A stretch of DNA of 64,000 nt from Neoaquamicrobium sediminum. GTDB lineage: Bacteria > Pseudomonadota > Alphaproteobacteria > Rhizobiales > Rhizobiaceae. Below the pieces are notes generated by a model. The model worked only from the letters and a program-made list of their open reading frames with translations, searched no databases and was not told where the DNA came from. This document shows positions 1-8,618 of the stretch, piece by piece; positions within the stretch are counted from its first letter, which is position 1; each line of letters starts with the position of its first letter. The position numbers and the translations under genes are program-made. The DNA is taken from contig NZ_JABETK010000002.1 of NCBI RefSeq assembly GCF_013240295.1, forward strand, positions 992,001 to 1,056,000, read 5' to 3'.

Positions 1-320
1 AACCTGTCGCAGGCCGGGTCGCGGTCGTAATAGGCCTGGATGTCGACGCGAACCGTCGTGCTCCATTCCGGCGTCTCGCGCACCATCATCGCATAGGTCT
101 GGCGGATCAGGTCGGCCCCGACATCGGGATGATCGAGCCGTTCCGACAGGCGATGGATGACGGCGCCCTCGAGGCTGTCGTGGTTGAGAATGGTCGAATA
201 GAGAAACGCCGCCAAGAGCGGGTCGCGTTCAACCGCTTCCGTGGCCTCGCGCCGGACCGCCGACCAGATCGGATCGACAGGCTGGATCGCCTCGGATCGC
301 GCCACGCTGCTGCTGCTCAT
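1..320 (-). CDS. cysE: Serine O-acetyltransferase, N-terminal part (cut by window edge)
   Basis: The first 106 residues are present and the gene runs off the left edge. CysE acetylates serine with acetyl-CoA to O-acetylserine, the first step of cysteine synthesis in the cytoplasm. The helical N-terminal SATase domain is recognisable: ERDPLLAAF at residues 31-39 followed by the TILNHDSLE signature at 43-51. The hexapeptide-repeat catalytic domain would lie outside the window. The ATG at 320 is preceded by GGGAGG with good spacing. It is divergent from the crotonase gene at 431. Family assignment is secure from the N-terminal signature alone; nothing can be said about the C-terminal feedback site. 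Confidence 0.9.
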   Translation of the reverse strand, partial: MSSSSVARSEAIQPVDPIWSAVRREATEAVERDPLLAAFLYSTILNHDSLEGAVIHRLSERLDHPDVGADLIRQTYAMMVRETPEWSTTVRVDIQAYYDRDPACDR

Positions 321-430
321 CGGGACCTCCCGTGTCAAACGCCTTGCTTTGGGCCGGTGCGAACCATAATCCCTTTGCAGTGTCAAATGAACCGCATTTT
401 CCTGAACGCGCGTTCAATGGGATTGGTCGC

Positions 431-1234
431 ATGCCGGATCACGTAATCGCGCAAACCGAGTTTCTCAACGTGGCACGCGCCGAAAACGGCGTCGTGACCG
501 TCACGATCGAGAGATCCGCCCGCAAGAACGCCATGTCGCAGGCGATGTGGCGGGCCATGACATCCCTGTTTGAGGGGCTGGCTGGCGATTCCACGATACG
601 TGCCGTCATTCTCACCGGCGCCGGGAGCGACTTCTGTGCCGGGGCGGACATTACCGAGTTCGATACCGTTCGCGGCAGTGCGGAAAAGGCGCGCCAATAC
701 GAGGCCGAAAATTCCGCCACCTTCGCCGCCATCCGGCACTGTCCTGTTCCCACAATCGCGGCGATCAGGGGCATCTGCTTCGGTGGCGGGTTCGGCATGG
801 CGGCTGCGTGCGACCTGCGGATCGCGTCCACCACCGCGCTGTTCAGCGTTCCGGCCGCACGGCTTGGCCTCGCTTATCCCGTCGACGCCATGGCCGACAT
901 CGTTCAAGCGCTCGGGCCGCAACTGGCCAAATATCTGACTTTCTCGGCTGCACGCCTCGACGCGCAAGCCGCACTGGACGCAGGGTTCCTGCTGGAGATC
1001 GTGGAACCTGGCGGCCTAGACCTGCGCGCGACCGAACTCGCGGCAACGATAGCGGCCAACGCACCGCTGTCCGTGAAGGCATCCAAGGCCTCGATCCGAG
1101 CAACGCTGACAGGCAGCGCAGCGGATGCGGCCGTTGCGAGTAAGCTTGGCGACGAGACATTTGAAAGCGCCGACTATGCCGAGGGCCGACTGGCCTTCCG
1201 TGAAAAGCGAAGAGCGCTTTTCCAGGGCCGTTGA
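431..1234 (+). CDS. Enoyl-CoA hydratase/isomerase (crotonase) family protein
   Basis: A 267-residue protein of normal crotonase length. The CoA/oxyanion-hole elements are clear: CAGAD at 69-73 and FGGGFGM at 117-123, followed by ACDLRIAS. However, the two glutamates that activate water in true enoyl-CoA hydratases are absent: the GGGCE-type Glu is Gly here (GGGFG) and the QPE-type Glu is Ala (SVPAA at 139-143). The fold and thioester stabilisation are therefore supported but hydratase activity is not; isomerase, hydrolase, decarboxylase or another CoA reaction is possible. Start placed at the ATG beginning MPDHVIAQ because the family N-terminus starts there; an upstream in-frame start at 332 would overlap the cysE promoter region. 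Stands alone. Confidence 0.85.
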   Translation: MPDHVIAQTEFLNVARAENGVVTVTIERSARKNAMSQAMWRAMTSLFEGLAGDSTIRAVILTGAGSDFCAGADITEFDTVRGSAEKARQYEAENSATFAAIRHCPVPTIAAIRGICFGGGFGMAAACDLRIASTTALFSVPAARLGLAYPVDAMADIVQALGPQLAKYLTFSAARLDAQAALDAGFLLEIVEPGGLDLRATELAATIAANAPLSVKASKASIRATLTGSAADAAVASKLGDETFESADYAEGRLAFREKRRALFQGR

Positions 1235-1334
1235 ACTCGGCGGGTGGTTCCTGCCAGCATGTTGTCAGCATCCCGACTTGCCCGAATGGCGGTTTTCGGG
1301 TGGATGAAGCGATGACCGCTCGTAAGCTCCAGCC

Positions 1335-2525
1335 ATGACGATTCTCGTTTCCAACCGCCAGGCTCGCCGCCATCTTCTTGCCCTTTGCGGCCTCGATGGC
1401 AGCCGGACCGGCCCGATGCGCAAGGATGAACTGGCCGCGACCATCGCCGATCTGGGATTCGTACAGGTCGACAGCGTCAACGTGCTCGAGCGTGCGCATC
1501 ACCACATCCTCTTCTCGCGCAGCCAGACCTACCGCCGCCGCGATCTGCAGACGCTGGTGGAAAAGGACGGCGCGCTGTTCGAGAACTGGACCCACGACGC
1601 GTCGATCATCCCCAGCGCCTTCTTCCCCTACTGGCGGCACCGCTTCGAGCGGGAGAAGCAGCGGCTGCGCACACGCTGGAAGGGCCATTTCGGTACTGAA
1701 GGCTTCGACGACGACCTCACACGCGTGCTTGCTCACATTGCCGACAACGGCCCGGCCATGGCGCGCGACTTCGAGGGCGACAAGCCTTCCTCCGGCTGGT
1801 GGGACTGGCATCCCTCCAAGGCCGCGCTCGAGTTCCTGTGGCGCACAGGCGACCTGGCTATCGCCCGCCGTGAGGGCTTCCAGAAGGTCTATGACCTGAC
1901 GGAGCGGGTGATCCCCGACGATCACCGGCGCGACGAAGTCGAGCACGATGCCTTCGTCGACTGGGCATGCAGGCAGGCGCTCATGCGCCTCGGCTTTGCC
2001 ACTCGGGGCGAGATCGCTGCGTTCTGGGCACTTCTGACGCCGGCTGAAGTCGACGAATGGATCGCCAGGAATCGCGACGAACTGGTGCCGGTACGTGTTG
2101 AGAGCGTCGGCAACGGCAAGCCCCGCGTCTGTTTCGCGCTGCCCGGCGCGGCAGAGGCTGCGATTGAGGCTAACGAAGTGCAGGATCGTGTACGCATCCT
2201 GAGCCCGTTCGACCCGCTGTTGCGCGACCGTGCGCGCGCAGAGCGGCTGTTCGGCTTCTTCTATCGCATCGAGATCTTCGTGCCCGAAGCCAAGCGGCAA
2301 TATGGCTACTACGTCTACCCCGTGCTGCGAGGCGAGCAGGCGGTGGGCCGCATCGACGTCAAGGCCGATCGCGAGAGCGACGCGCTCGTCGTGCGGGCCT
2401 TCTGGCCGGAAGCCGGTGTGCGCAACTCCAAGGCGCTTGTCTCGAAGCTCGAGGCAGAGCTCGAACGCCTGCGACGGTTCGCCGGCGTCGGCCGTGTCGA
2501 GTTTATCGATGGATGGATGCGATGA
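1335..2525 (+). CDS. AlkX/YcaQ-type winged-helix DNA glycosylase
   Basis: A 396-residue member of the HTH_42 (YcaQ/AlkZ) family of DNA glycosylases, which unhook interstrand crosslinks and remove bulky alkylated bases. The catalytic loop motif is QVD at residues 44-46; in the characterised family, AlkZ uses Q-x-Q and the E. coli YcaQ (AlkX) subgroup uses Q-x-D, so this protein belongs to the AlkX side. The flanking segments SRSQTYRRR and FENWTHDASIIP match the family, and the end VEFIDGWM is intact. Its stop overlaps the start of the next gene (ATGA), so the two are translated together. Substrate is inferred from family only. Confidence 0.85.
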   Translation: MTILVSNRQARRHLLALCGLDGSRTGPMRKDELAATIADLGFVQVDSVNVLERAHHHILFSRSQTYRRRDLQTLVEKDGALFENWTHDASIIPSAFFPYWRHRFEREKQRLRTRWKGHFGTEGFDDDLTRVLAHIADNGPAMARDFEGDKPSSGWWDWHPSKAALEFLWRTGDLAIARREGFQKVYDLTERVIPDDHRRDEVEHDAFVDWACRQALMRLGFATRGEIAAFWALLTPAEVDEWIARNRDELVPVRVESVGNGKPRVCFALPGAAEAAIEANEVQDRVRILSPFDPLLRDRARAERLFGFFYRIEIFVPEAKRQYGYYVYPVLRGEQAVGRIDVKADRESDALVVRAFWPEAGVRNSKALVSKLEAELERLRRFAGVGRVEFIDGWMR

Positions 2526-3097
2526 GCACGCATGTCATCTTCTGGCGTCGGCTCGACGTGGAAGGCCATGACTGCTGCCGGCTTTCGCCGGTCGACGACG
2601 GCTGGTCGATCGAGGGTGTCGCCACCTTTCTCCACGAAAGCCAGCCAACCTGTCTGCGGTACCGGGTCTCCTGCGATACGGGATGGCGCACGCGCAGTGC
2701 GACCGTATCCGGATGGCTCGGCGACATGCCGATCGAGCTGGAGATCGGACGCTCGGCGAATGGCGCATGGCAGATCAACGGCGTTGATCAGGATGCACCG
2801 GCCGAACTTGTCGACCTCGACCTCGGCTTCACCCCGGCAACCAACATCCTGCCGATAAGGCGTCTCGTACTTTCGGTCGGGCAGGAAACGCCTGCCCCCG
2901 CCGCCTATCTCGCCTTCCCTGCGCTGCGCTTGGAACAACTCGACCAGACTTATCGCCGCATTGATAGCTTGCGTTACGCCTACACCGCACCGCGCTTCGA
3001 CTATGAAGCAACGCTGGAGGTGGCTGACATCGGCTTCATCACCGCCTATCCCGGGCTTTGGGAAGCCATTGGTTCGCCGTCGGCTCAAGCGTCGTAG
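2522..3097 (+). CDS. Putative glycolipid-binding (DUF1089) protein
   Basis: A 191-residue soluble protein with no signal peptide or membrane segment. The opening segment STHVIFWRRLD, GMLEFC-like HES...YRVSCDTGWRTR segment and the central NILPIRRL motif match the Glycolipid_bind (DUF1089) family, whose beta-rich fold is related to lipoprotein carriers but whose biological role is unknown. The ATG lies four bases inside the glycosylase gene (ATGA overlap), so it is probably made from the same mRNA. No catalytic motif is visible. Function should be left as unknown; the family name rests on structural similarity, not on biochemistry here. Confidence 0.75.
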   Translation: MSTHVIFWRRLDVEGHDCCRLSPVDDGWSIEGVATFLHESQPTCLRYRVSCDTGWRTRSATVSGWLGDMPIELEIGRSANGAWQINGVDQDAPAELVDLDLGFTPATNILPIRRLVLSVGQETPAPAAYLAFPALRLEQLDQTYRRIDSLRYAYTAPRFDYEATLEVADIGFITAYPGLWEAIGSPSAQAS

Positions 3098-3130
3098 GTA
3101 ACGGCGGCCACTGCGTCTTCGCTGCCTGCC

Positions 3131-3997
3131 TTAAGCCGCCGCGCGGTCGCTCAGGAAGTCCAGCACCGCGGCGCTGAAGACATCGTTCTTGTCACCGGCC
3201 ACCATGTGCCCTGCCCCGCCGACGTCGACATAGCTGGCCGACGGTGCGGTCTCGACGAACTCCCTGGCATATTCTTCATGCACCAGCTCGGACTGCATGC
3301 CGCGCACCAGCAATACTGGGAGGTGCAGCTCTGGCAGGCCCTCGATCACTTCCTCCATGGTCTCGCGCGCATGCAGGTTGATGTTGCGCTCGCTTGTCAT
3401 GAAGGCCGGATCCCAGTGCCAGCGATAGCGGCCGTCCGATCCTAGGCGCAGGTTCTTGCGCAAGCCGTCGAGCGAACGCGGGCGTTTGCGGTTGGGCAGA
3501 TAGCCGGCGATTGCCTCGGCTGCTTCCTCGAGCGTCGCGAAGCCCTCTTCCATCCGCTCGCCCATGAAACCCTGGATCTTGGCAACACCTTCCGGGTCCA
3601 TGCGCGGGGTGATGTCAACCAGCACGAGCAGATCGAGCAGCGGACCGTGCCGCGTCTCCGCGATCAGCATCGAAAGCCCGCCAAGCGAGGCGCCAACGGC
3701 CGCCGGCGTTGCGTGAAACCGCTCCTTCGTCTGGCGCACGAGCGCCACGGCATCGGCGCCGTAGTCGGCAAAGCTGTAATTGCCGCTCGGCACCCATTCG
3801 CTTTCGCCATGCCCCCGCAGATCAACCGCGATGGCGCGCATGCCGCTTTCGGCGACGCGCCTTGCCGTCGCATCCCACGCGCGGCGGGTCTGTCCGCCCC
3901 CATGCAGGAAGAGCACCGGCTGTCCATGTCCGTCCCAGAGGTCGGCGACAAGCCGATTGCCCTCCGCGCCTGCGAATTCGATCGGTGTTGGTGTCAT
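3131..3997 (-). CDS. Alpha/beta hydrolase
   Basis: A 288-residue cytoplasmic alpha/beta hydrolase. Visible elements are the oxyanion-hole HGGG at 32-35, the strand and turn DLRGHGES, the nucleophile elbow GASLGG with Ser104, and the C-terminal GAGHM with His264. The acid residue is probably the Asp/Glu after VLLVRGMQSELV. The start ATG at 3997 overlaps the stop of the upstream hydrolase (ATGA), so both form a coupled pair. The overlap and the different nucleophile motifs suggest two enzymes with different substrates in one pathway, not a recent duplication. Substrate cannot be told from sequence. Confidence 0.85.
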   Translation of the reverse strand: MTPTPIEFAGAEGNRLVADLWDGHGQPVLFLHGGGQTRRAWDATARRVAESGMRAIAVDLRGHGESEWVPSGNYSFADYGADAVALVRQTKERFHATPAAVGASLGGLSMLIAETRHGPLLDLLVLVDITPRMDPEGVAKIQGFMGERMEEGFATLEEAAEAIAGYLPNRKRPRSLDGLRKNLRLGSDGRYRWHWDPAFMTSERNINLHARETMEEVIEGLPELHLPVLLVRGMQSELVHEEYAREFVETAPSASYVDVGGAGHMVAGDKNDVFSAAVLDFLSDRAAA

Positions 3998-4764
3998 GTA
4001 ATCGGATGGTCCTTCAGGAATTCCAGCACCTTCGCTTTCCATGAGCGGTCGCCGACGGCCAGCATATGGTCGCGCCCTTCGATATCGAAAGCTTCGGCAT
4101 CCGGCAGCAGCGCGGCGAGTTTCTGCGCAGAGCCGGCAATGTCGTCCTTGGTGCCGACGCCGATGAGCACGGGCTGGCGGATGCTGCCAAGCTCGTCCTC
4201 GGCGACGAGCTCGCGCGACGTCTCGATGCAGGCCGCAAGCGCTTCTCGATCGCTCTTTGTCTGGTCCGCGAAGGTGCGGAACATCCGGCCGCGCGGATGG
4301 CTGATCGCCTCTGGGTCGGGCGCGACAAGCGCCTCGGCGATCGGGTCCCAGTCGCCGACCCCGTCGACCATGCCGTAGCCCAGCCCGCCGAGGATCAGTG
4401 TTGCGACTTTCTCCGGGTGCGCCAGTGCGAGGAAGGTCGAGAGCCGCGCGCCCATCGAATAGCCGAACACATGCGCCTTGCCGATGCCGAGGTGATCGAG
4501 CAGCGCGGCCGCGTCCTCGGCCATGACATCGGGAGTGTAGTCGGCGGGATCGTAGCTCTTGGTCGAGCGACCATGGCCGCGATTGTCGAGCGCGATGGCG
4601 CGATAGCCCGCTTCCGTCAGCGTTTTCACCCAGCCGGGGGCAACCCAGTTGACGTGATGGCTGGACGCGAAGCCATGGATAAGGAGCACGGGCTCGCCGG
4701 AACCGCTCGCAGGCTCCCGGTCGATAAAGGCGATCTCGAAGCCGTCGTGTGAAAAGGTCTGCAT
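3994..4764 (-). CDS. Alpha/beta hydrolase
   Basis: A 256-residue alpha/beta hydrolase with HGFASS at 30-35, DNRGHGRS, nucleophile elbow GYSMGA (Ser103) and GRDHM with His233. It resembles the esterase/perhydrolase-like group. The ATG at 4764 follows GGAG at a distance of about 12 bases; a TTG three codons upstream is too close to that site and was not chosen. It is first of a coupled pair with the hydrolase that follows on the minus strand, and lies 26 bases downstream of the DUF192 gene. No signal peptide. Substrate unknown. Confidence 0.85.
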   Translation of the reverse strand: MQTFSHDGFEIAFIDREPASGSGEPVLLIHGFASSHHVNWVAPGWVKTLTEAGYRAIALDNRGHGRSTKSYDPADYTPDVMAEDAAALLDHLGIGKAHVFGYSMGARLSTFLALAHPEKVATLILGGLGYGMVDGVGDWDPIAEALVAPDPEAISHPRGRMFRTFADQTKSDREALAACIETSRELVAEDELGSIRQPVLIGVGTKDDIAGSAQKLAALLPDAEAFDIEGRDHMLAVGDRSWKAKVLEFLKDHPIT

Positions 4765-4790
4765 GAACAGCAATATCTCCGCAGCGCGGC

Positions 4791-5297
4791 TTAACCTGCG
4801 CCCGCGACCCGGTCGATGAGCGGATGGCGTATACGCACGCCGTCGGAAATGCCGGTCTTTTGTGCCGTGCCGCGTTTCAGTTCAAGCACGAACCGAACCG
4901 GCGCGTCGGGACCAATGGAAGCAAGTGAGAACGGTTCGCCGGGCAGCACCGCCGCAACCAGTCCGTCATCACCGATGAACACGAGGTCCAGTGGCATCGG
5001 CGTGTTCTTCATCCAGAAAGACACGGGGCGCGTCTGCTCGAATACGAACAGCATGCCATGCATGTCGCCCATGCTGGTGCGGAACATCAGTCCGGCGGAC
5101 CTTTTCAGGTCCGTGTCCGCCACCTCGATCGTGAAGCTTTGCTCGCCGCCTTCAGCCTCCGCCACAAGCGCGTCCGGGCTGGTCGGCAGCATCATCGGTT
5201 GCCCTTCGGCAACCGGAATCTCGCTCAACGCCTGCGGCGCGCCCATGGCAAGGGACGCGGCGATGAAAATCAGAAATATTCGGGCGAAACGCAACAT
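4791..5297 (-). CDS. Exported DUF192 family protein
   Basis: A 168-residue protein with an N-terminal signal peptide (LRFARIFLIFIAASLAMG) and a single DUF192 domain. The family core is clear: ADTDLKRSAGLMFR, MLFVFEQTRPVSFWMKNTPMPLDLVFI and a C-terminal VLELKRGTA. DUF192 proteins are small beta-barrels of unknown function, usually periplasmic in Proteobacteria. The start at 5297 (MLRFAR) is chosen because it begins the signal peptide. It lies 38 bases after the cold-shock gene on the same strand; this double-CSD/DUF192 pairing is, to my knowledge, usual in rhizobia, so they are likely one transcript. Confidence 0.85.
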   Translation of the reverse strand: MLRFARIFLIFIAASLAMGAPQALSEIPVAEGQPMMLPTSPDALVAEAEGGEQSFTIEVADTDLKRSAGLMFRTSMGDMHGMLFVFEQTRPVSFWMKNTPMPLDLVFIGDDGLVAAVLPGEPFSLASIGPDAPVRFVLELKRGTAQKTGISDGVRIRHPLIDRVAGAG

Positions 5298-5335
5298 GGA
5301 CCATCCTGCCTGCCGGCGGCCGGAAGGAATTGGCA

Positions 5336-5929
5336 TCAATGCGCGACCGGCAGGGTTCCCATATCGGGGTGAATTTCGGCGGCCATAAGGCCCTTGTCCC
5401 CCTTACCGAAGCGCACCAGCACCACCTGGCCGGGACGCAGCTCGGTCAATCCGTAGCGCCGCAGGGTCTCCATGTGGATGAAAATGTCCTCGGTGCCCTC
5501 GCCGCGCGTCAGGAAGCCGAACCCCTTGGTGCGGTTGAACCATTTCACCAGCGCCCGCTCGAGACCGCTCTCGGCCGTCACGCTGACATGCGTGCGCTCC
5601 AGCGGCTGTTCGGCCGGGTGCACCGCGTTGGTGTTGTCCATGGAGAGGACTTTAAAAGCCTGAAGGCCACGTTCGCCCCTGCGAACGAGGCAGACCACGC
5701 GCGCGCCTTCAAGCGCAGTCTGGAAACCGTCCTTGCGCAGGCAGGTCACATGGAGGAGCACATCGCCCATCCCCGCCTCGTCCGGCAGGATGAACCCGTA
5801 ACCCTTGGCGACATCGAACCACTTGATCGCACCCGAAATTTCAGCGAGCGCTGCCTCATCTCCGTTATCCGGACCCAAGGTTTCGTCAATGGCCGCGTAG
5901 CGCCTCTCTGAAGAGGCCTTGTCCCCCAT
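5336..5929 (-). CDS. Double cold-shock-domain protein
   Basis: A 197-residue protein with two cold-shock domains, about residues 32-97 and 125-190. Each has RNP1- and RNP2-like motifs: GAIKWFDVAKGYGFI with DVLLHVT in the first and ALVKWFNRTKGFGFL with DIFIHME in the second. Such proteins bind single-stranded nucleic acid and act as RNA chaperones. A linker rich in Asp/Glu/Gln separates the domains. The second domain is closer to the CspA consensus than the first. The tandem form is typical of Rhizobiales and differs from the single-domain CspA of enterics. First gene of a pair with the DUF192 gene. Confidence 0.88.
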   Translation of the reverse strand: MGDKASSERRYAAIDETLGPDNGDEAALAEISGAIKWFDVAKGYGFILPDEAGMGDVLLHVTCLRKDGFQTALEGARVVCLVRRGERGLQAFKVLSMDNTNAVHPAEQPLERTHVSVTAESGLERALVKWFNRTKGFGFLTRGEGTEDIFIHMETLRRYGLTELRPGQVVLVRFGKGDKGLMAAEIHPDMGTLPVAH

Positions 5930-6150
5930 CCCGACACACCTTTCTTCAATTCAGCCAAGTGATTCTGATCGACAGGATAACACCGTGCAATCGTGGGTTA
6001 GCAAGAGCCGCTTAGCATTTTTCAACATTTCGCGGCTGACAATACTGTGGTTTGTCTTCGTTAAGCCCCACCTGTCAGGCTGACGGTTGCCCCCGGTGCC
6101 GGCCTGCTCCATATCATGCCTGCAAACACGACCCACCCACAGGAACAATC

Positions 6151-6591
6151 ATGCGCTATCTGCACACCATGGTCCGCGTGAAGGACGTAGACGCTTCGCT
6201 CGATTTCTATTGCCGCAAGCTGGGCCTCAAAGAGGTTCGCCGCATCGAGAACGAACAGGGGCGATTCACGCTCATCTTCCTGGCGGCGCCGGAAGACGAA
6301 CAGACCGGCATCGCCGACAAGGCGCCGCTGGTCGAACTCACCTATAACTGGGATACGGAAGACTATCAGGGCGGACGCAATTTCGGCCACCTGGCCTATG
6401 AGGTCGACGACATCTACGCCACCTGCCAGCACCTGATGGACAACGGCGTCACGATCAACCGTCCGCCTCGCGACGGAAACATGGCTTTCGTCAGGTCACC
6501 GGACGGCATCTCGATTGAACTGCTGCAGAAAGGCCCGGCCAAGCCGAAAGCCGAGCCCTGGGCATCGATGGAAAATACGGGAAGCTGGTAG
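6151..6591 (+). CDS. gloA: Lactoylglutathione lyase (glyoxalase I)
   Basis: A 146-residue VOC-fold enzyme that converts the methylglyoxal-glutathione hemithioacetal to S-lactoylglutathione. The four expected metal ligands are visible: His5 in LHTMVRV, Glu62 in VELTYN, His80 in FGHLAY and Glu123 in SIELLQ. The lack of the long insertions of the yeast/human type points to the short Ni/Co-type bacterial GloA. The ATG at 6151 follows AGGAAC. It is monocistronic and convergent with the J-domain gene. Confidence 0.92.
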   Translation: MRYLHTMVRVKDVDASLDFYCRKLGLKEVRRIENEQGRFTLIFLAAPEDEQTGIADKAPLVELTYNWDTEDYQGGRNFGHLAYEVDDIYATCQHLMDNGVTINRPPRDGNMAFVRSPDGISIELLQKGPAKPKAEPWASMENTGSW

Positions 6592-6651
6592 GAAAAGGCC
6601 GGGGGCCGCATCCAACAGGGCGGCCCTCTGCCATCAGCGTATCGCAAAGCT

Positions 6652-7128
6652 TCAGCGCTTCCCGCGCTTGGCCTCGTCAATCAGCATGTTTGCAATCTGC
6701 ATGCGCAGGGCGGCACGCTCGCGAAGTTCTTCTGGCATCCGGTCCGGGTGATAACGCAGGGCAAAGCTGCGTCTGGCACGGTCAAGTTCGTCCGGCTTGC
6801 TCTTCGGCCCGATCCCGAGTTCACGCGAGATCGAATCAGGGTCGAGGAAAAACAGATCCTCCAGCGCTGGTTGCAGGTTGGCAGGGCTTTGCGGCGCCTG
6901 CTTTTCCGTCTTGGTCTGGAACTGTTCAGCATTGTCGCCGTATTCGCGCATCGCACGATCCGGAAATAACGCAACGTTTTCAGCCTGAAGCCGCTCTATC
7001 TGGGCCAGCATGTCGACACGCAGCGACGGCGCAACGCCGCCCTCCGGCTCGTCGAACTCGGCATCGGCCGTAGCAGCGAGCAGCTGATCCAGCAGCGCAC
7101 CAAAATCAAGTTTCGCATTTGCGCCCAC
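6652..7128 (-). CDS. J-domain protein
   Basis: About 158 residues with a J-domain at the C-terminus instead of the N-terminus. The last 60 residues hold SISRELGI, ARRSFALRYHPDRMP with the HPD tripeptide, and a final helix MLIDEAKRGKR, so it should stimulate an Hsp70 such as DnaK. The N-terminal half is acidic and low in known motifs. I chose the GTG at 7128 because GGGAG lies six to seven bases upstream; an ATG at 7179 would add 17 residues without a clear ribosome site. No DnaJ G/F, zinc or C-terminal substrate domain is present, so it is a type III-like co-chaperone of unknown client. Confidence 0.75.
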   Translation of the reverse strand: MGANAKLDFGALLDQLLAATADAEFDEPEGGVAPSLRVDMLAQIERLQAENVALFPDRAMREYGDNAEQFQTKTEKQAPQSPANLQPALEDLFFLDPDSISRELGIGPKSKPDELDRARRSFALRYHPDRMPEELRERAALRMQIANMLIDEAKRGKR

Positions 7129-7338
7129 CGAAGTCTCCCGTTCCCAGGCGTTTGCGTCCGTTACCCACGCTAAGCGCATCCGGTTAAAAAGGTTCCCTTA
7201 AATTGCCGCGGATTTTCGCGATCCACCATTTCCGCCAAGCAAACGCTCGCATGGCAGCCATGCGCATGCTGCACTGCACAATCCGAATGAAGGCGTCTAT
7301 ATTCAGACATCGGGAGGACAAACCGAAGGGAGCCTGAC

Positions 7339-7512
7339 ATGGGGTTCTTCACTGAGTTCTTCGTCCGTCCGCGCCCGGTAGAAGCCGAACGATATCGCGC
7401 AACGCTTGCCCTGCTCGAATCGATGAGCCCGGCGGATCGTGCTGATATCGGCATCAAGCCGGCTGATTTTCCGAGGGTCGCAAGGGAAGCGGCCAGAAGG
7501 CAGCTATCCTAG
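7339..7512 (+). CDS. Small DUF1127-like protein
   Basis: A 57-residue ORF preceded by AAGGGAG six bases before the ATG. The protein begins MGFFTEFFVRP and ends with the YjiS/DUF1127-like segment MSPADRADIGIKPADFPRVA. DUF1127 proteins are small, Arg-rich regulators; some rhizobial and Agrobacterium members affect phosphate, carbon and RNA metabolism. This one lacks the Arg-rich first half of classical members, so the assignment rests on the DIGI.P.D core. A plausible -10 (TATATT) sits about 30 bases upstream of the ribosome site. Confidence 0.65.
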   Translation: MGFFTEFFVRPRPVEAERYRATLALLESMSPADRADIGIKPADFPRVAREAARRQLS

Positions 7513-7575
7513 GCAGGAGTCTTCTTTTCCTCTCACGGGGGAAGCGTTACTCTCCGTCAACCACGGAGACCGACG

Positions 7576-8609
7576 ATGTTTCGCCCAGCTCTTGCCTGCA
7601 TCCTTGCCGCAACAGCGTTTCCGGCCGTCGCCCAGGATGCCGATTATGTCGACGACCGTTCCAGCCCGGCCGCGCTGATGCGCTCGCTCTACAACGCGAT
7701 CAACAGGCGTGAATATGCCCGCGCGTGGAGCTACTTCGCCCAACCGCCAGCCGCCGATCTGGAAGCCTACGCCGCAGGCTATGCGGACACACAGAATGTG
7801 GAGCTGATCACCGGACTGGCGCGTGAGGAAGGCACGGCGGGTAGCTTCTACTACCAGCTTCCGGTTGCGATTCGCGCGCAAGCCGGCGACGGCTCAGCCC
7901 GGGTGTTCTCCGGTTGCTACACGATGCGCCTGCAGGACCCGTCGGTTGCCGGCGACGCATTCGAGCCGATGCACATCGAAAGCGCCACGCTCCGCCCGAG
8001 CGACGCGGAACTCGACGAGGCGCTGCCGCGTAAATGCGGCGACGGCGCGGAACTGCCTCCGCTCGATCCGGTCGCCGAGCGCGCAAAGGCGATATTCGAT
8101 GCCGCAGCCGTCGACAAATGCGACATCGCCCCGGCATTCGACGCGGAAGACGCGAAACCGGACAGCTACACCCTGACCTTCCGATACGAATATGACGACG
8201 ACGATCAGCCGGAACGCACGGCACGGCTGTTCCGGTTCCTGTGCTACCGCGGCGCCTACAACGAATCGCACCTCTACTACCTCTTTACCGAAGAAGACGG
8301 CGTCCAGCCGTTACATTTCGCCAAGCCGGCGTTCGACATTCACTATGTGGACGACGACCGGGAAGGCGCGGTGGACCACATTGCCCTCGAAGGATTCAGC
8401 GCGACTGCCGACCTCGTAAATTCAGCCTTTGACCCGGCGACGCTGACAATCACGGAATTTTCGAAATGGCGCGGCGTGGGCGATGCGGGCACGTCAGGCA
8501 CCTGGCATTCAAGGCAGGAACCTTCAGGCTCGTTCACTACGCGGTGGACGGCTCCTATGACGGCGAGATCAATCCGGAAGTCATAGTCGACTACGAATCG
8601 GCTCCTTAG
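7576..8609 (+). CDS. Exported DUF1176 family protein (apparent frameshift near its end)
   Basis: The protein has a signal peptide (FRPALACILAATAFPAVAQ) and is about 344 residues if a frameshift is repaired. DUF1176 proteins are periplasmic and of unknown function. The frame starting at 7576 is good up to KWRGVGDAGTSGTW near 8503, then becomes a nonsense tail ending at 8586. One frame over, the family ending resumes at once as AFKAGTFRLVHYAVDGSYDG and stops at 8609. Adding one G to the GG at 8504-8505 restores it. I read this as a sequencing error, not a natural break. Convergent with the DUF1330 gene. Confidence 0.75.
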
Positions 8610-8618
8610 CCGGCGCGC

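Noticed and set aside
843..2300. A 485-residue minus-strand ORF across the crotonase and AlkX genes
   Set aside because: Covers parts of two real genes on the other strand and has no family signature.
5951..6148. 65-residue minus-strand ORF upstream of gloA
   Set aside because: No ribosome site and no conserved pattern; treated as intergenic.
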